Assembly: GCF_050589605.1 (NCBI RefSeq)
Contig: NZ_JBNGOO010000006.1
Strand: one strand, 5' to 3'
DNA: 64,000 nucleotides
DNA from: Granulosicoccus sp947495035
GTDB taxonomy: Bacteria > Pseudomonadota > Gammaproteobacteria > Granulosicoccales > Granulosicoccaceae
Under the pieces are notes generated by a model. That model was not told the origin of the DNA. It did no database searches and worked only from the letters and a program-made list of their open reading frames with translations. Every line of letters starts with the position of its first letter. Position 1 is the stretch's first letter. Both the position numbers and the translations under genes were made by a program. Of the stretch, positions 44,667-53,305 are shown piece by piece.

Positions 44667-45159
44667 CGCTGTTCGCACCCGAGAACAATCGCAGCAACAG
44701 CGCTGCGGATTGCAGCAGAACCAGTATGCAGAAGGCCGGTATGAGCGTCTTCATCAGAAACACTGCCTTGATACCACCCACCGATATCGGGCCTTCCAGA
44801 ATCTTCCAGGCGTTCACCACCGATGGCCATGACCAGTATATCAATGCAAGCATGGTAGGTATCAGGAAAACCAGATGACCGAAAATCTCGATTCGTCGAC
44901 GAGCTGCGGGGCCAAGCTTTGCGTAGAACACATCCACGCGCACATGCTTGTCCACCAACAAGGTGTAGCCGGCAGCCAGCATGAACAGGGTGGCATGCAT
45001 GTAGAGCACACTCTCCTGTACGGCGATGCTGTTGAGTCCGAACACATACCGCCCTACCACAATGCCGAACTGGACCAGCACCATGAGCAGGACCAGCCAT
45101 CGAACCACAGCGGCGACACCCTTGTTGATGGCATCAATGAAGTCGGCGAGCTGCAGCAT
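44659..45159 (-). CDS. dctQ: TRAP transporter small permease (DctQ), second system
   Basis: The 166-residue product has four membrane helices with VQFGIVVGRYVFGLNSIAVQ, ESVLYMHATLFMLAAGYTLL, HVRVDVFYAKLGPAARR and a C-terminal helix before a short tail. It overlaps dctM and follows the binding-protein gene by 105 bases. Confidence 0.9.
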   Translation of the reverse strand: MLQLADFIDAINKGVAAVVRWLVLLMVLVQFGIVVGRYVFGLNSIAVQESVLYMHATLFMLAAGYTLLVDKHVRVDVFYAKLGPAARRRIEIFGHLVFLIPTMLALIYWSWPSVVNAWKILEGPISVGGIKAVFLMKTLIPAFCILVLLQSAALLLRLFSGANSDD

Positions 45160-45264
45160 CTAGCGTGTACCCGGGTAGTCTCTGTCATTGTCAGGTGGAA
45201 GCCCGGCGAAAACCAGCGCAAACTGGCGCCTGTTCGCCGGGCATGGAGTGCTGTATGACTAGCC

Positions 45265-46359
45265 TCAGTAGCCCATGACTGCGGCGCGAGCATTCATCTG
45301 CCCGTTATCTGCATAGCTCATGTAGCCCCCCACCAGATCCCGATAGGCCAGATAGCTTTCGGTGATGCGCTTGACCAGTTCATCATCGTCCTGACGCAAC
45401 TCGTCAATGACCTCTGCCGCTGCCGCCCCCATGGCAGTAATGACATCCTCCGGCAGACGACGAACCTGCACACCGTGCTCGGCCACCATGGTTTGCAGTG
45501 ACTGTGCATGTTTTGTCGTGTATTCGGTCCAGACCGGGTTGTAGAGACTCTGACAGGCGAAGTCCACGACCTGTTTGAGATCTTCCGGCAACTCGTTGTA
45601 CACCTCGGCATTGACACCGCATTCCTCGGCTGAGGCCGGTTCACCGACACCGGGCCAGTAGTAGTTCTTTGCAACCTGATAGAAGCCGAGCGCCGAGTCG
45701 GTCCAGGGACCGATGAATTCGCCGGCATCCAGGGCGCCGGTCTGCAGGGCCTGGAACATGTCCCCGCCCCCCATGGCCTGTGCCGCCATGCCCAGTTTGG
45801 TTGCCATCTCGGAAGCCAGCCCGGTAGTGCGGTATTTCAGACCCTTGAGATCTTCAGCCGAATTGATTTCCTCGCGAAACCAGCCAGCCCATTGTGGTCC
45901 TGAATTGCCGCACAGAAACGGCTTGATATCGAAGCGGCCATACATCTCGTCATACAACTCCTGACCGCCCCCATGGGCCAGCCAGCCGAACTGCTCATCG
46001 GCACGCAGACCAAAAGGCTGGGAGCCGAACAACAGGATACCCTTGGACTTGGAACCCCAGTAAGCGGGTACGGCATGGTAGAGCTCCGCCGTGCCTTCGG
46101 ACACGGCATCGAAGACACCCTGCCCCGGTACCAGTTCGCCGGCAGCGTACAGTTTGACCTCGATGCGGCCACCGGACAAAGCCGTGATGCGATCAGCCAG
46201 CATCTGTGCCGCAACACCGGGTCCTGGCAGGTTCTTGGGCCATGCCGTGACCAGTTTCCACTTGCGAACATCCTGCGCAATGACCGGTGCCGTGATTCCC
46301 ACAGTGGATGTCGCCGCAGCGCCCACCAGACTTGCCTTTACGAATTGCCGTCTTTTCAT
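45265..46359 (-). CDS. TRAP transporter substrate-binding protein (TakP-like), second system
   Basis: The 364-residue product has a twin-arginine-like signal (MKRRQFVKASLVGAAATSTV) cleaved near APVIAQ and a TRAP binding domain: WKLVTAWPKNLPGPGVAAQM, GRIEVKLYAAGELVPGQGVF, AELYHAVPAYWGSKSKGILL, GLKYRTTGLASEMATKLGMA, ALQTGALDAGEFIGPWTDSA. This is the TakP group, whose known members bind 2-oxo acids or other organic anions. The ATG at 46359 has a CAGGAG ribosome-binding site. A HutC-type operator and a -10 box lie 30-55 bases upstream. Confidence 0.9.
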   Translation of the reverse strand: MKRRQFVKASLVGAAATSTVGITAPVIAQDVRKWKLVTAWPKNLPGPGVAAQMLADRITALSGGRIEVKLYAAGELVPGQGVFDAVSEGTAELYHAVPAYWGSKSKGILLFGSQPFGLRADEQFGWLAHGGGQELYDEMYGRFDIKPFLCGNSGPQWAGWFREEINSAEDLKGLKYRTTGLASEMATKLGMAAQAMGGGDMFQALQTGALDAGEFIGPWTDSALGFYQVAKNYYWPGVGEPASAEECGVNAEVYNELPEDLKQVVDFACQSLYNPVWTEYTTKHAQSLQTMVAEHGVQVRRLPEDVITAMGAAAAEVIDELRQDDDELVKRITESYLAYRDLVGGYMSYADNGQMNARAAVMGY

Positions 46360-46389
46360 GATGCTCCTGAAACTTGCTGAATCCAGTTT

Positions 46390-46415
46390 TTTATACCACA
46401 TATGTATGGACATAA
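46390..46415 (-). promoter_or_regulatory. second TRAP promoter with HutC-type operator
   Basis: On the minus strand a TATAAA -10 (46395-46390) is preceded directly by the operator core ATATGTATGGACATA (46400-46414), identical over 15 bases to the hutH site at 51698-51712. The -35 region is weak. The operator sits between -35 and -10 as in the hut promoters. Confidence 0.65.
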
Positions 46416-46510
46416 AACAGCGAATTTCTTCAGAAGCCAGCTGCAGCGACAAGGGCCTGCTCAAACGGACTGACCCCTTGCTGACTGCTGTAAGCGATAT
46501 GAAGGGTGCT

Positions 46511-47026
46511 TCAATCCTGCTGCAATGCCTTGCCCAGCAAGGACACAGAGACTGCCAGCAATACCACATCCTTCAGCAGAAACTGGCCGGGTACAACCGA
46601 CAGTGCGGGAAATCCACCCAGACTCGCTTCCCAGCCGGGAGCCGTGAACAGAAAGCTCAGTGTCACCACAAACGTACCGATGGCTGCCAGTGAACCGAGA
46701 ATGGCCAACTGACGCTGGCGAGCGCCCACAATCAGTGCGATGGCCGTGAGTATTTCAATGGTACCTATCAGGTTGGACGTCGCCTGGACGCTGAAGATGC
46801 CATACAACCAGGACACCAGCGGACTGGAGGCCACCAGACCTTCAATGGCAGTGGCTTCATAGGCCGTGAATTTCATTGCACCGATCCAGAGCAGAACCAG
46901 CACTACCGAATAGCGAGTGGCCAGTTCACCTGCTTGGGCCAGTGTGGCACCCAGGCCGGCAGAGCCTGCAGCGCTGACCCGCGTGGTTGGATGACGAGTG
47001 TCTACAGTCGTTGTTTGTGCAGTCAT
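46511..47026 (-). CDS. DUF417 membrane protein, RclC/YkgB-like
   Basis: The 171-residue product has four membrane helices and the DUF417 pattern: YSVVLVLLWIGAMKFTAYEA, GLVASSPLVSWLYGIFSVQA, TSNLIGTIEILTAIALIVGA, PGQFLLKDVVLLAVSVSLLG. E. coli RclC (YkgB) is part of the reactive chlorine resistance operon. The start at 47026 is the first ATG clear of the divergent araC-type control region. The adjacent regulator is in the RclR position. Confidence 0.85.
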   Translation of the reverse strand: MTAQTTTVDTRHPTTRVSAAGSAGLGATLAQAGELATRYSVVLVLLWIGAMKFTAYEATAIEGLVASSPLVSWLYGIFSVQATSNLIGTIEILTAIALIVGARQRQLAILGSLAAIGTFVVTLSFLFTAPGWEASLGGFPALSVVPGQFLLKDVVLLAVSVSLLGKALQQD

Positions 47027-47128
47027 GAGTTGATTGATCCTGTTGCTTAGCGTAGTTGTGTGAAAGCAGGAACAGTATCTACCTTTATCGGTATACAATA
47101 GTGCCTCTCTATTGACCGTTGGTATCAC

Positions 47129-47965
47129 ATGGACCACCTGTCTACACTCTTCACGCATTTCACTCCATCCGCCAGGGTGTTCTTCACCGGCAACCTGCTC
47201 GAGACCTCGAGCTTTGCCGCCAGCGAAGGGCATGGGCATCTACATGTATTGCGAGCTGGCGCTGTACAGCTGATTGACAGATCGGGCGTCTCCACCACCT
47301 ATGACCAGCCTTGCCTGCTTCTCAATGCACGCCCCATGGACCACCGCCTGCAACCTGTGACAGGCAGCGGAACCGATCTGGTCTGTGCTGCCATCGACCT
47401 GGGCAGTGAGCTCAACAACCCCTTGATCGTGGCCCTGCCAGCCACACTGCATATCGAGCTGGCGGCCTTGCCACGGCTGGCGGCCACCCTGCAGATGCTG
47501 TTCGAGGAAGCTGGTCAGGAAGACAGTGGCCAGCAGGCAGCCATGGACCGACTGACCGAATACCTGCTGGTCCTGTTGCTACGTCATGTCATCTCCACGG
47601 GCAGCCTCAGTGCCGGCATTCTGGCCGGGCTGAGCGATGAGCGTCTGCACAAATCCATCAAGGCCATGCATGACAGGCCCGATCATCCGTGGACACTGGA
47701 AGAACTGGCAGAACTGGCGGCTCTGTCAAGAGCACGTTTTGCATCACGCTTCAAGACCAGGACTGGCATGACCCCGCTGAATTACCTGACACACTGGCGT
47801 ATCGGCGTGGCCTGTTCCATGTTGCGCAAGGGACGCCGTATCGAACGCATTGCCGAAGCGGTGGGCTATGGCAGTCAGTCTGCCTTTACGCGGGTATTTA
47901 CCAGACACATCGGCACCCCGCCGCAGGAATGGCTGGCCCGCAAGCGCGATGCTACAGATCAATAG
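47129..47965 (+). CDS. AraC family regulator, RclR-like
   Basis: The 278-residue product has an N-terminal cupin-type domain (MDHLSTLFTHFTPSARVFFT, AVQLIDRSGVSTTYDQPCLL) and two C-terminal AraC helix-turn-helix motifs (TLEELAELAALSRARFASRF, then AEAVGYGSQSAFTRVFTRHI). It is divergent from the DUF417 gene with a 102-base gap. In E. coli, RclR senses hypochlorous acid by cysteines at 21 and 89; here the first Cys is not at that place, so the signal may differ. Its end overlaps the hutC end by 14 bases (convergent). Confidence 0.85.
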   Translation: MDHLSTLFTHFTPSARVFFTGNLLETSSFAASEGHGHLHVLRAGAVQLIDRSGVSTTYDQPCLLLNARPMDHRLQPVTGSGTDLVCAAIDLGSELNNPLIVALPATLHIELAALPRLAATLQMLFEEAGQEDSGQQAAMDRLTEYLLVLLLRHVISTGSLSAGILAGLSDERLHKSIKAMHDRPDHPWTLEELAELAALSRARFASRFKTRTGMTPLNYLTHWRIGVACSMLRKGRRIERIAEAVGYGSQSAFTRVFTRHIGTPPQEWLARKRDATDQ

Positions 47966-48707
47966 CCATGCGGTAGCCCGGAGCATAAACCAGTCGGACA
48001 ACCGTTATCGTTGCATCTTGCGTATTGCGCGTTCGTCGCTCGGCCATGAACACGGCAGCGTGCTTTTCACAACCAAGCGCTCCGGCATCTTCTTCGCTGG
48101 CCGATTGCGCTGACAAGACCAGATCGCCACCGCTGAACGGCACATGCTCTACCAGCCATTCATTCGGACTCTGCACGTTGAAGTCGGCATCGGCTGCTGC
48201 TGGAACCACCGCCAGGTCGATCCAGCGGTTCTCCACCACATACGGTTTCCCATCTGCCGTGTGCAGGGCGCGCAGAAAGACAATCCTGGCATCGGCCTCG
48301 ACTTGCATGCGCTCCTGCACAGCCTTCGAGGGGCGCTGCTGTCGACGCTTCAGCAGTTGGTACCCGTACTCACACTGCAACTGTTCGATCTCGAGCCGGA
48401 TAACCGGAATATTGAACGTGGCCCGACGCTCGGGATTGATGACAACCCGCGTTCCTCCGCGGCGGCGACGTTCCAGCAAACCCTCTTCTGCTATGGCCTG
48501 CAAGGCCCGATTGACCGTGGTACGCGCACAACCGAACTCGGCGGCCAGGTCGGCTTCACTGGGCAGCAAGTCCCCCGGTTTCCAGAATCTGTCATGCAAC
48601 CGCCGCAACACTTCGGTCTGTACGTCCTGCCAGCCATTGATGGAGACACCTTTCATGACGATTCGATTCTTGGATGACCGTGCAACAGAGTCACTTTGCT
48701 CTGCCAT
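47952..48707 (-). CDS. hutC: GntR family histidine-utilisation repressor (HutC)
   Basis: The product (about 251 residues from this ATG) has a GntR winged helix (WQDVQTEVLRRLHDRFWKPG, LPSEADLAAEFGCARTTVNR, ALQAIAEEGLLERRRRGGTR) and a UTRA ligand domain (RIVFLRALHTADGKPYVVEN, ending VRLVYAPGYRMAIDL). HutC represses hut genes until urocanate binds. The gene is divergent from hutI with a perfect operator between. The start is uncertain: 48719, 48707 and 48656 are all possible; the furthest (48761) overlaps the operator and is unlikely. Confidence 0.88.
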   Translation of the reverse strand: MAEQSDSVARSSKNRIVMKGVSINGWQDVQTEVLRRLHDRFWKPGDLLPSEADLAAEFGCARTTVNRALQAIAEEGLLERRRRGGTRVVINPERRATFNIPVIRLEIEQLQCEYGYQLLKRRQQRPSKAVQERMQVEADARIVFLRALHTADGKPYVVENRWIDLAVVPAAADADFNVQSPNEWLVEHVPFSGGDLVLSAQSASEEDAGALGCEKHAAVFMAERRTRNTQDATITVVRLVYAPGYRMAIDL

Positions 48708-48726
48708 TGAGGATGGCATGTACGAC

Positions 48727-48756
48727 TTGACAAAGTCAATATGTATGAACATATTG
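48727..48756 (+). promoter_or_regulatory. hutI promoter with HutC operator
   Basis: -35 TTGACA (48727-48732), 17-base spacer, -10 CATATT (48750-48755). The perfect palindrome CAATATGT-ATGA-ACATATTG (48737-48756) covers the spacer and -10. The spacing and boxes are the same as in the hutH promoter at 51686-51714. Confidence 0.85.
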
Positions 48757-48790
48757 ATCACTACCGATCTGCACCACAGCAGGAAACAGC

Positions 48791-49987
48791 ATGCGCCTTG
48801 CCAATACCACCCTTGCCACCCTGGACACGGACAGCCCGTATGGGCTGATAGAACAGGGTGCCGTCGTCATCGACAAGGGCAGGATCGAATGGGCTGGCCC
48901 GGAAATCGAGCTACCCGAAGAATATGCCAGACATGAACGACAGGACCTGGGTGGCAAACTGGTGACCCCTGCCTTCATCGACTGCCATACGCATATTGTT
49001 CATGGTGGCCATCGGGCACGAGAATTCGAAATGCGGCTCGAAGGCGCCAGCTACGAAGAAGTTGCCCGCGCAGGTGGTGGAATCGTATCCACCATGAGTG
49101 CCACGCGCGCCTCCGATATCGACGCCTTGATCGAGTCGGCCCTGCCGCGTGTGGATGCCTTGCTCGCCGAAGGCGTCTCCACCATAGAGATCAAGTCTGG
49201 TTACGGACTTGATGAAGCCACTGAACTGAACATGCTGCGCGCTGCGCGCCTCATTGAAACCCTGCGTACCGTGCGTATCCGCACCAGCTTTCTGGGTGCC
49301 CATTCCGTACCACCGGAATACAAGGGGCGTGCAGACGACTATATCGATGAGGTCTGCCTGCCCACCTTGCGTCTGGCGCATGCGGAGTCACTGCTGGATG
49401 CGGTCGACGGTTTCTGCGAAGGTATTGCCTTCAGCCCGGAACAGATTGCACGCGTATTTGATGAGGCTGGCAGACTGGGCCTGCCGGTAAAGCTGCATGC
49501 AGAACAGCTGTCACATATCGGCGGCACGGCGCTGGCTGCCAGATATGGTGCACTGTCTGCCGATCACGTGGAATACGCCAATGAGGATGATGCCAGGCTG
49601 ATGGCCGAATCAGGTACCACGGCGGTCCTGTTGCCCGGTGCGTTCTATACACTGCGAGAGACTCGCAAGCCGCCAATCGAAGCGTTTCGGCAGCACGGGG
49701 TAGCCATGGCACTGGCCACAGACTGCAACCCCGGGACTTCACCGGTAACCTCCCTGCTGCTCATGATGAACATGGCCTGTACACTGTTTCGCATGACGCC
49801 TGCCGAGGCATTGGCGGGCGTGACTTGCCATGCTGCCTCTGCCCTTGGCTTGAGCGACACGGGTCGCATTCGTCAGGGCATGCGAGCCGATCTGGCGATC
49901 TGGGATGTCGAGCATCCGGCTGAGCTATCCTACCGGGTCGGCACCAACAAGCTGTACCAGCGCCTGTTTTCCGACGCCGAAGATTGA
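48791..49987 (+). CDS. hutI: imidazolonepropionase
   Basis: The 398-residue product matches HutI: LVTPAFIDCHTHIVHGGHRA (metal HxH), GGGIVSTMSATRAS, IEIKSGYGLDEATELNMLRA, LGAHSVPPEYKGRADDYIDE, AEQLSHIGGTALAARYGALS and LATDCNPGTSPVTSLLLMMN. It opens imidazolonepropionate to formiminoglutamate, the third step of histidine degradation. An AGGA site precedes the ATG. It is followed by the 13-bp array. Confidence 0.96.
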   Translation: MRLANTTLATLDTDSPYGLIEQGAVVIDKGRIEWAGPEIELPEEYARHERQDLGGKLVTPAFIDCHTHIVHGGHRAREFEMRLEGASYEEVARAGGGIVSTMSATRASDIDALIESALPRVDALLAEGVSTIEIKSGYGLDEATELNMLRAARLIETLRTVRIRTSFLGAHSVPPEYKGRADDYIDEVCLPTLRLAHAESLLDAVDGFCEGIAFSPEQIARVFDEAGRLGLPVKLHAEQLSHIGGTALAARYGALSADHVEYANEDDARLMAESGTTAVLLPGAFYTLRETRKPPIEAFRQHGVAMALATDCNPGTSPVTSLLLMMNMACTLFRMTPAEALAGVTCHAASALGLSDTGRIRQGMRADLAIWDVEHPAELSYRVGTNKLYQRLFSDAED

Positions 49988-50060
49988 ACCGAGATGACTT
50001 CTCTGAAGAGATTGACCCGAAATTCTGCCCGTTCGGCAGCCTGAATCTCTACGGGCAGCG

Positions 50061-50189
50061 AATTACAGATCGCAATTACGAACGCAGTTACAGATCGCAG
50101 TTACAGATCGCAGTTACAGATCGCAGTTACAGATCGCAGTTACAGATCGCGGCTGCAGATCGCGGCTGCAGATCGCGGCTGCGGTCGCG
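50061..50189. repeat. tandem array of 13-bp units (AGTTACAGATCGC)
   Basis: Five perfect AGTTACAGATCGC units (50086-50150) are flanked by two degenerate units on the left (from 50061) and by two GGCTGCAGATCGC units (50151-50176) plus a degenerate unit ending at 50189. Variants are in blocks, as in the octamer array. It lies between convergent hutI and hutF. Confidence 0.95.
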
Positions 50190-50250
50190 ACTCTGGTTGT
50201 TGGCTCTATCTGCATCGGTGCACTGCGTCACTGATGCAACGACAACAACC

Positions 50251-50273
50251 ACTGCAACTGCAACTGCAACTCA
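50251..50273. repeat. short hexamer repeat (ACTGCA) at the hutF stop
   Basis: Three and a half ACTGCA units run directly into the hutF stop codon (TCA at 50271-50273 on the plus strand). Confidence 0.85.
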
Positions 50274-51665
50274 GAGCCTGCGCAGCTTCTGCATGACCTC
50301 TCGATAGCGTCGCACAATCGCCTCACGCGCAATGTGCTGTCCATCGCTGACCTGATGTCGTCCGGCTGACCAGACATCCGTCACCATGCGATCGTCACCG
50401 GCGAACACGAAGGTATCCAGCAGAACATCCCCGACCAGCCCTTCCAAGTCCGGATGCTGACTGTCCAGCGCCATCAGGTCAGCCCATTGCCCGACCTCTA
50501 TCCGCCCTGCCTGTCGACCAGCGGCCTGCGCACCACCCGACAGGACCTCATCGTAGAGGCGTCTGGCAGTCGATTTCTCCACCGTGGCCAGTGCCGCACG
50601 TGAATGATCACGTAGTCGCTGCGAGTAATCGAGGGTTCGCAGTTCCTCGCTGAGTGAGATGCGGATGTTCGAATCCGAACCGATGCCGATGCGACCGTTT
50701 TGCGACAGATAGCTGACGCCATCGAAAATGCCATCACCCAGACTGGATTCGGTGATGGGACACAAGCCAGCCACCGCGCCGCTTTGCGCCAGGGCTGCAG
50801 TTTCATGTGGCAGCATCTGTGTGCAGTGGATCAGGCACCAGCGCTCGTTCACCGCCGCATTATCCATCAGCCATTCCACCGGGCGGGCTCCCCAGGCCTG
50901 CTGTACCTCATCGACTTCGGCAATCTGTTCTGCCAGATGCATGTGGAATGGTGCGTCAGGGGCTATCTGCAGCAGTGGTGCCAGCGAATCCTGACCGACA
51001 GCCCGCAGACTGTGTGGCGCCACACCGATGCGGGTATCTGCCGGAAGCTGGCTGATGGCCTCGCGGCTGGCCGTCCAGAGCCTTTCATAGGCAGCCAGGT
51101 CCGTCCCGAATCGACATTGCCCCGGCCCCAGAGTACGCTGGTCGCAGCCACCGTACTGATAATGTACCGGCAACAGGGTCAACCCCATGCCAGAGCTTGC
51201 CGAGGCTGCTGCCACGCGGGAAGCCAGTTCAGCCATGTCGGTATATTCATGACCGCCGGGTTGATGGTGCAGATAGTGAAATTCCACATTGCAGGCATAG
51301 CCTGCTTCAAGCATTTCCATCTGCACAAAGGCCGCGATGGCCTCGACATCATCCGGCGTCAGACGATCCAGAAAGCGGAACATCAACTCTCGCCAGGTCC
51401 AGAACGTATCGTTCGGATTGGGTCCACGTTTCTCGGTCAATCCCGCCATGGCGCGCTGAAAGGCATGGCTGTGCAGATTGGCGACAGCCGGCAACAAGTT
51501 AGCTGTATGGCTTGTGTCCCTGCTGTTTGAAATCGGAGCCGGGTCATCACTTTCAGTGGTCGCGGTGTGCACAGCGGCGATGCGCCCCTGATCATCGATG
51601 CTGACGCTGACGTTCTCCGCCCAACCATCCGGAAGCAGTGCCTGTGCCGCGTGAATTATCTTCAT
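50271..51665 (-). CDS. hutF: formimidoylglutamate deiminase
   Basis: The 464-residue product matches HutF: LLPAVANLHSHAFQRAMAGL (metal HxH), TFWTWRELMFRFLDRLTPDD, GYACNVEFHYLHHQPGGHEY, LLPVHYQYGGC, MHLAEQIAEVDEVQQAWGAR and IGSDSNIRISLSEELRTLDY. It converts formiminoglutamate to formylglutamate and ammonia. The next step needs HutG, not found in this window. It is divergent from hutH behind a shared HutC operator. The ATG at 51665 is the first after that operator. Confidence 0.95.
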   Translation of the reverse strand: MKIIHAAQALLPDGWAENVSVSIDDQGRIAAVHTATTESDDPAPISNSRDTSHTANLLPAVANLHSHAFQRAMAGLTEKRGPNPNDTFWTWRELMFRFLDRLTPDDVEAIAAFVQMEMLEAGYACNVEFHYLHHQPGGHEYTDMAELASRVAAASASSGMGLTLLPVHYQYGGCDQRTLGPGQCRFGTDLAAYERLWTASREAISQLPADTRIGVAPHSLRAVGQDSLAPLLQIAPDAPFHMHLAEQIAEVDEVQQAWGARPVEWLMDNAAVNERWCLIHCTQMLPHETAALAQSGAVAGLCPITESSLGDGIFDGVSYLSQNGRIGIGSDSNIRISLSEELRTLDYSQRLRDHSRAALATVEKSTARRLYDEVLSGGAQAAGRQAGRIEVGQWADLMALDSQHPDLEGLVGDVLLDTFVFAGDDRMVTDVWSAGRHQVSDGQHIAREAIVRRYREVMQKLRRL

Positions 51666-51685
51666 GACGATATGCCCGTGTCCAC

Positions 51686-51715
51686 TTGACAATCTCAATA
51701 TGTATGGACATATTG
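51686..51715 (+). promoter_or_regulatory. hutH promoter and shared hutF/hutH HutC operator
   Basis: -35 TTGACA (51686-51691), 17-base spacer, -10 CATATT (51709-51714). The perfect palindrome CAATATGT-ATGG-ACATATTG lies at 51696-51715. It differs from the hutI operator only in the spacer base (ATGG against ATGA). Confidence 0.85.
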
Positions 51716-51746
51716 GCACAACTGACCAACGACTGACAAGTTCATC

Positions 51747-53291
51747 ATGAGCATGATTCTGGTACCGGGATCGACATCTCTGGCCACGCTGGAGACACTG
51801 TGGAGAACAGGAAACGCCGCCGCACTGGATCCACAGGCGCGCCCTGCCATGCAGGCCGCAGCCGAACTCGTGGCGCAGGCGGCAGCCGGTGACGTCGCCG
51901 TCTACGGTGTCAACACCGGTTTTGGCAAGCTGGCCAGCATCAAGATCCAACCAGAAGACACAGCCACATTGCAACGCAATCTGGTGCTGTCTCACTGCTG
52001 CGGTGTCGGTGAAGCACTGGACGTGGCCACAACCCGGTTGATGATGGCACTGAAACTGTTGTCGCTGGGTCGCGGCGCCTCCGGGGTATCACTGCAGACC
52101 GTCGACCTGATCGAGAGCATGCTGGCAAAGGGGGTCACCCCGGTCGTGCCCGTGCAGGGCTCGGTAGGCGCCAGCGGCGATCTTGCGCCACTGGCACACT
52201 TCGCCGCCACCCTGTTCGGTGAAGGCCAGGCGGTTCTGGATGGCGAGACCATGCCGGCAGCCCGAGCACTGCAAAAGGCAGGACTGACACCTGTTGAACT
52301 GGGGCCCAAGGAAGGTCTGGGACTGATCAACGGCACACAGTTTTCAACGGCCTGCGCTCTGGCCGGGCTGTTCAATACCTGGCGACTGGTTGCCAACTCC
52401 ACACTGATCTCGGCCATGGCAACCGATGCCATCATGGGCTCCACTGCTCCGCTGAATCCTGCCATTCATTCGCTGCGAGGTCATGCCGGGCAGATTGCCG
52501 TTGCCGATGCCATGCGCCAGTTGCTGGAAGGGTCGGAAATACGTGAAAGTCACCGGGAAGGTGATACCCGAGTACAGGACCCCTATTGCATTCGCTGCCA
52601 GCCTCAGGTACTCGGCGCAACGATCGACCTGCTGATGTTTGCCGGCCGAACCCTGGAAACCGAAGCCAATGCCGTCACGGACAATCCTCTGGTGCTGGTG
52701 GACACTGGCGAAATAGTCTCCGGTGGCAACTTTCATGCAGAACCCGTTGCCTTCGCGGCCGATCAGATTGCCATAGGCATTGCCGAGATCGGTGCCATTG
52801 CGCAGCGCCGTGTGGCACTGATGGTCGACCCGACCCTCTCATTCGATCTGCCACCCTTTCTGACCCCCTCACCGGGCCTGAACTCCGGCTACATGATTGC
52901 CGAGGTGACCACCGCGGCCCTGATGAGTGAAAACAAGCATCTGGCCAATCCCTGCTCGACAGACTCGACCCCGACCTCGGCCAATCAGGAAGACCATGTG
53001 TCGATGGCAGCTCACGGTGCTCGACGACTGTTGCGGATGAACGAGAATCTGGGAAACATACTGGCAATAGAGTTGCTGTGCGCGGCTCAGGGCATCGAGT
53101 TTCGTACCCCGCTGACGACCAGTCCGGTTCTGAGCGCCGTACTGAGTACGCTGCGTGCCAGTGTTGCCAGTCTCGACAATGACCGCTATCTGGCGGACGA
53201 CATCGCCACCGCTGCCAGACTGGTCACACAGGGCGAACTGTGCAAAGTCGCCGGCCTGGACCGGTTCATGGCCCCCATCATCAATGCCTGA
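51747..53291 (+). CDS. hutH: histidine ammonia-lyase
   Basis: The 514-residue product matches HutH: YGVNTGFGKLASIKIQPEDT, LSHCCGVGE, the MIO cofactor triad Ala142-Ser143-Gly144 in GSVGASGDLAPLAHFAATLF, GLINGTQFSTACALAGLFN, DPYCIRCQPQVLGATIDL, NAVTDNPLVLVDTGEIVSGG and the C-terminal NQEDHVSMAAHGARRLLRMN. It deaminates histidine to urocanate, the first step and the source of the inducer. The triad position is that of the Pseudomonas enzyme. Confidence 0.97.
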   Translation: MSMILVPGSTSLATLETLWRTGNAAALDPQARPAMQAAAELVAQAAAGDVAVYGVNTGFGKLASIKIQPEDTATLQRNLVLSHCCGVGEALDVATTRLMMALKLLSLGRGASGVSLQTVDLIESMLAKGVTPVVPVQGSVGASGDLAPLAHFAATLFGEGQAVLDGETMPAARALQKAGLTPVELGPKEGLGLINGTQFSTACALAGLFNTWRLVANSTLISAMATDAIMGSTAPLNPAIHSLRGHAGQIAVADAMRQLLEGSEIRESHREGDTRVQDPYCIRCQPQVLGATIDLLMFAGRTLETEANAVTDNPLVLVDTGEIVSGGNFHAEPVAFAADQIAIGIAEIGAIAQRRVALMVDPTLSFDLPPFLTPSPGLNSGYMIAEVTTAALMSENKHLANPCSTDSTPTSANQEDHVSMAAHGARRLLRMNENLGNILAIELLCAAQGIEFRTPLTTSPVLSAVLSTLRASVASLDNDRYLADDIATAARLVTQGELCKVAGLDRFMAPIINA

Positions 53292-53305
53292 AGGAAGACA
53301 CCCTC

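Noticed and set aside
13595..50189. CRISPR arrays
   Set aside because: The tandem arrays have no spacers between units, units are 7-13 bp, and no cas genes are present.
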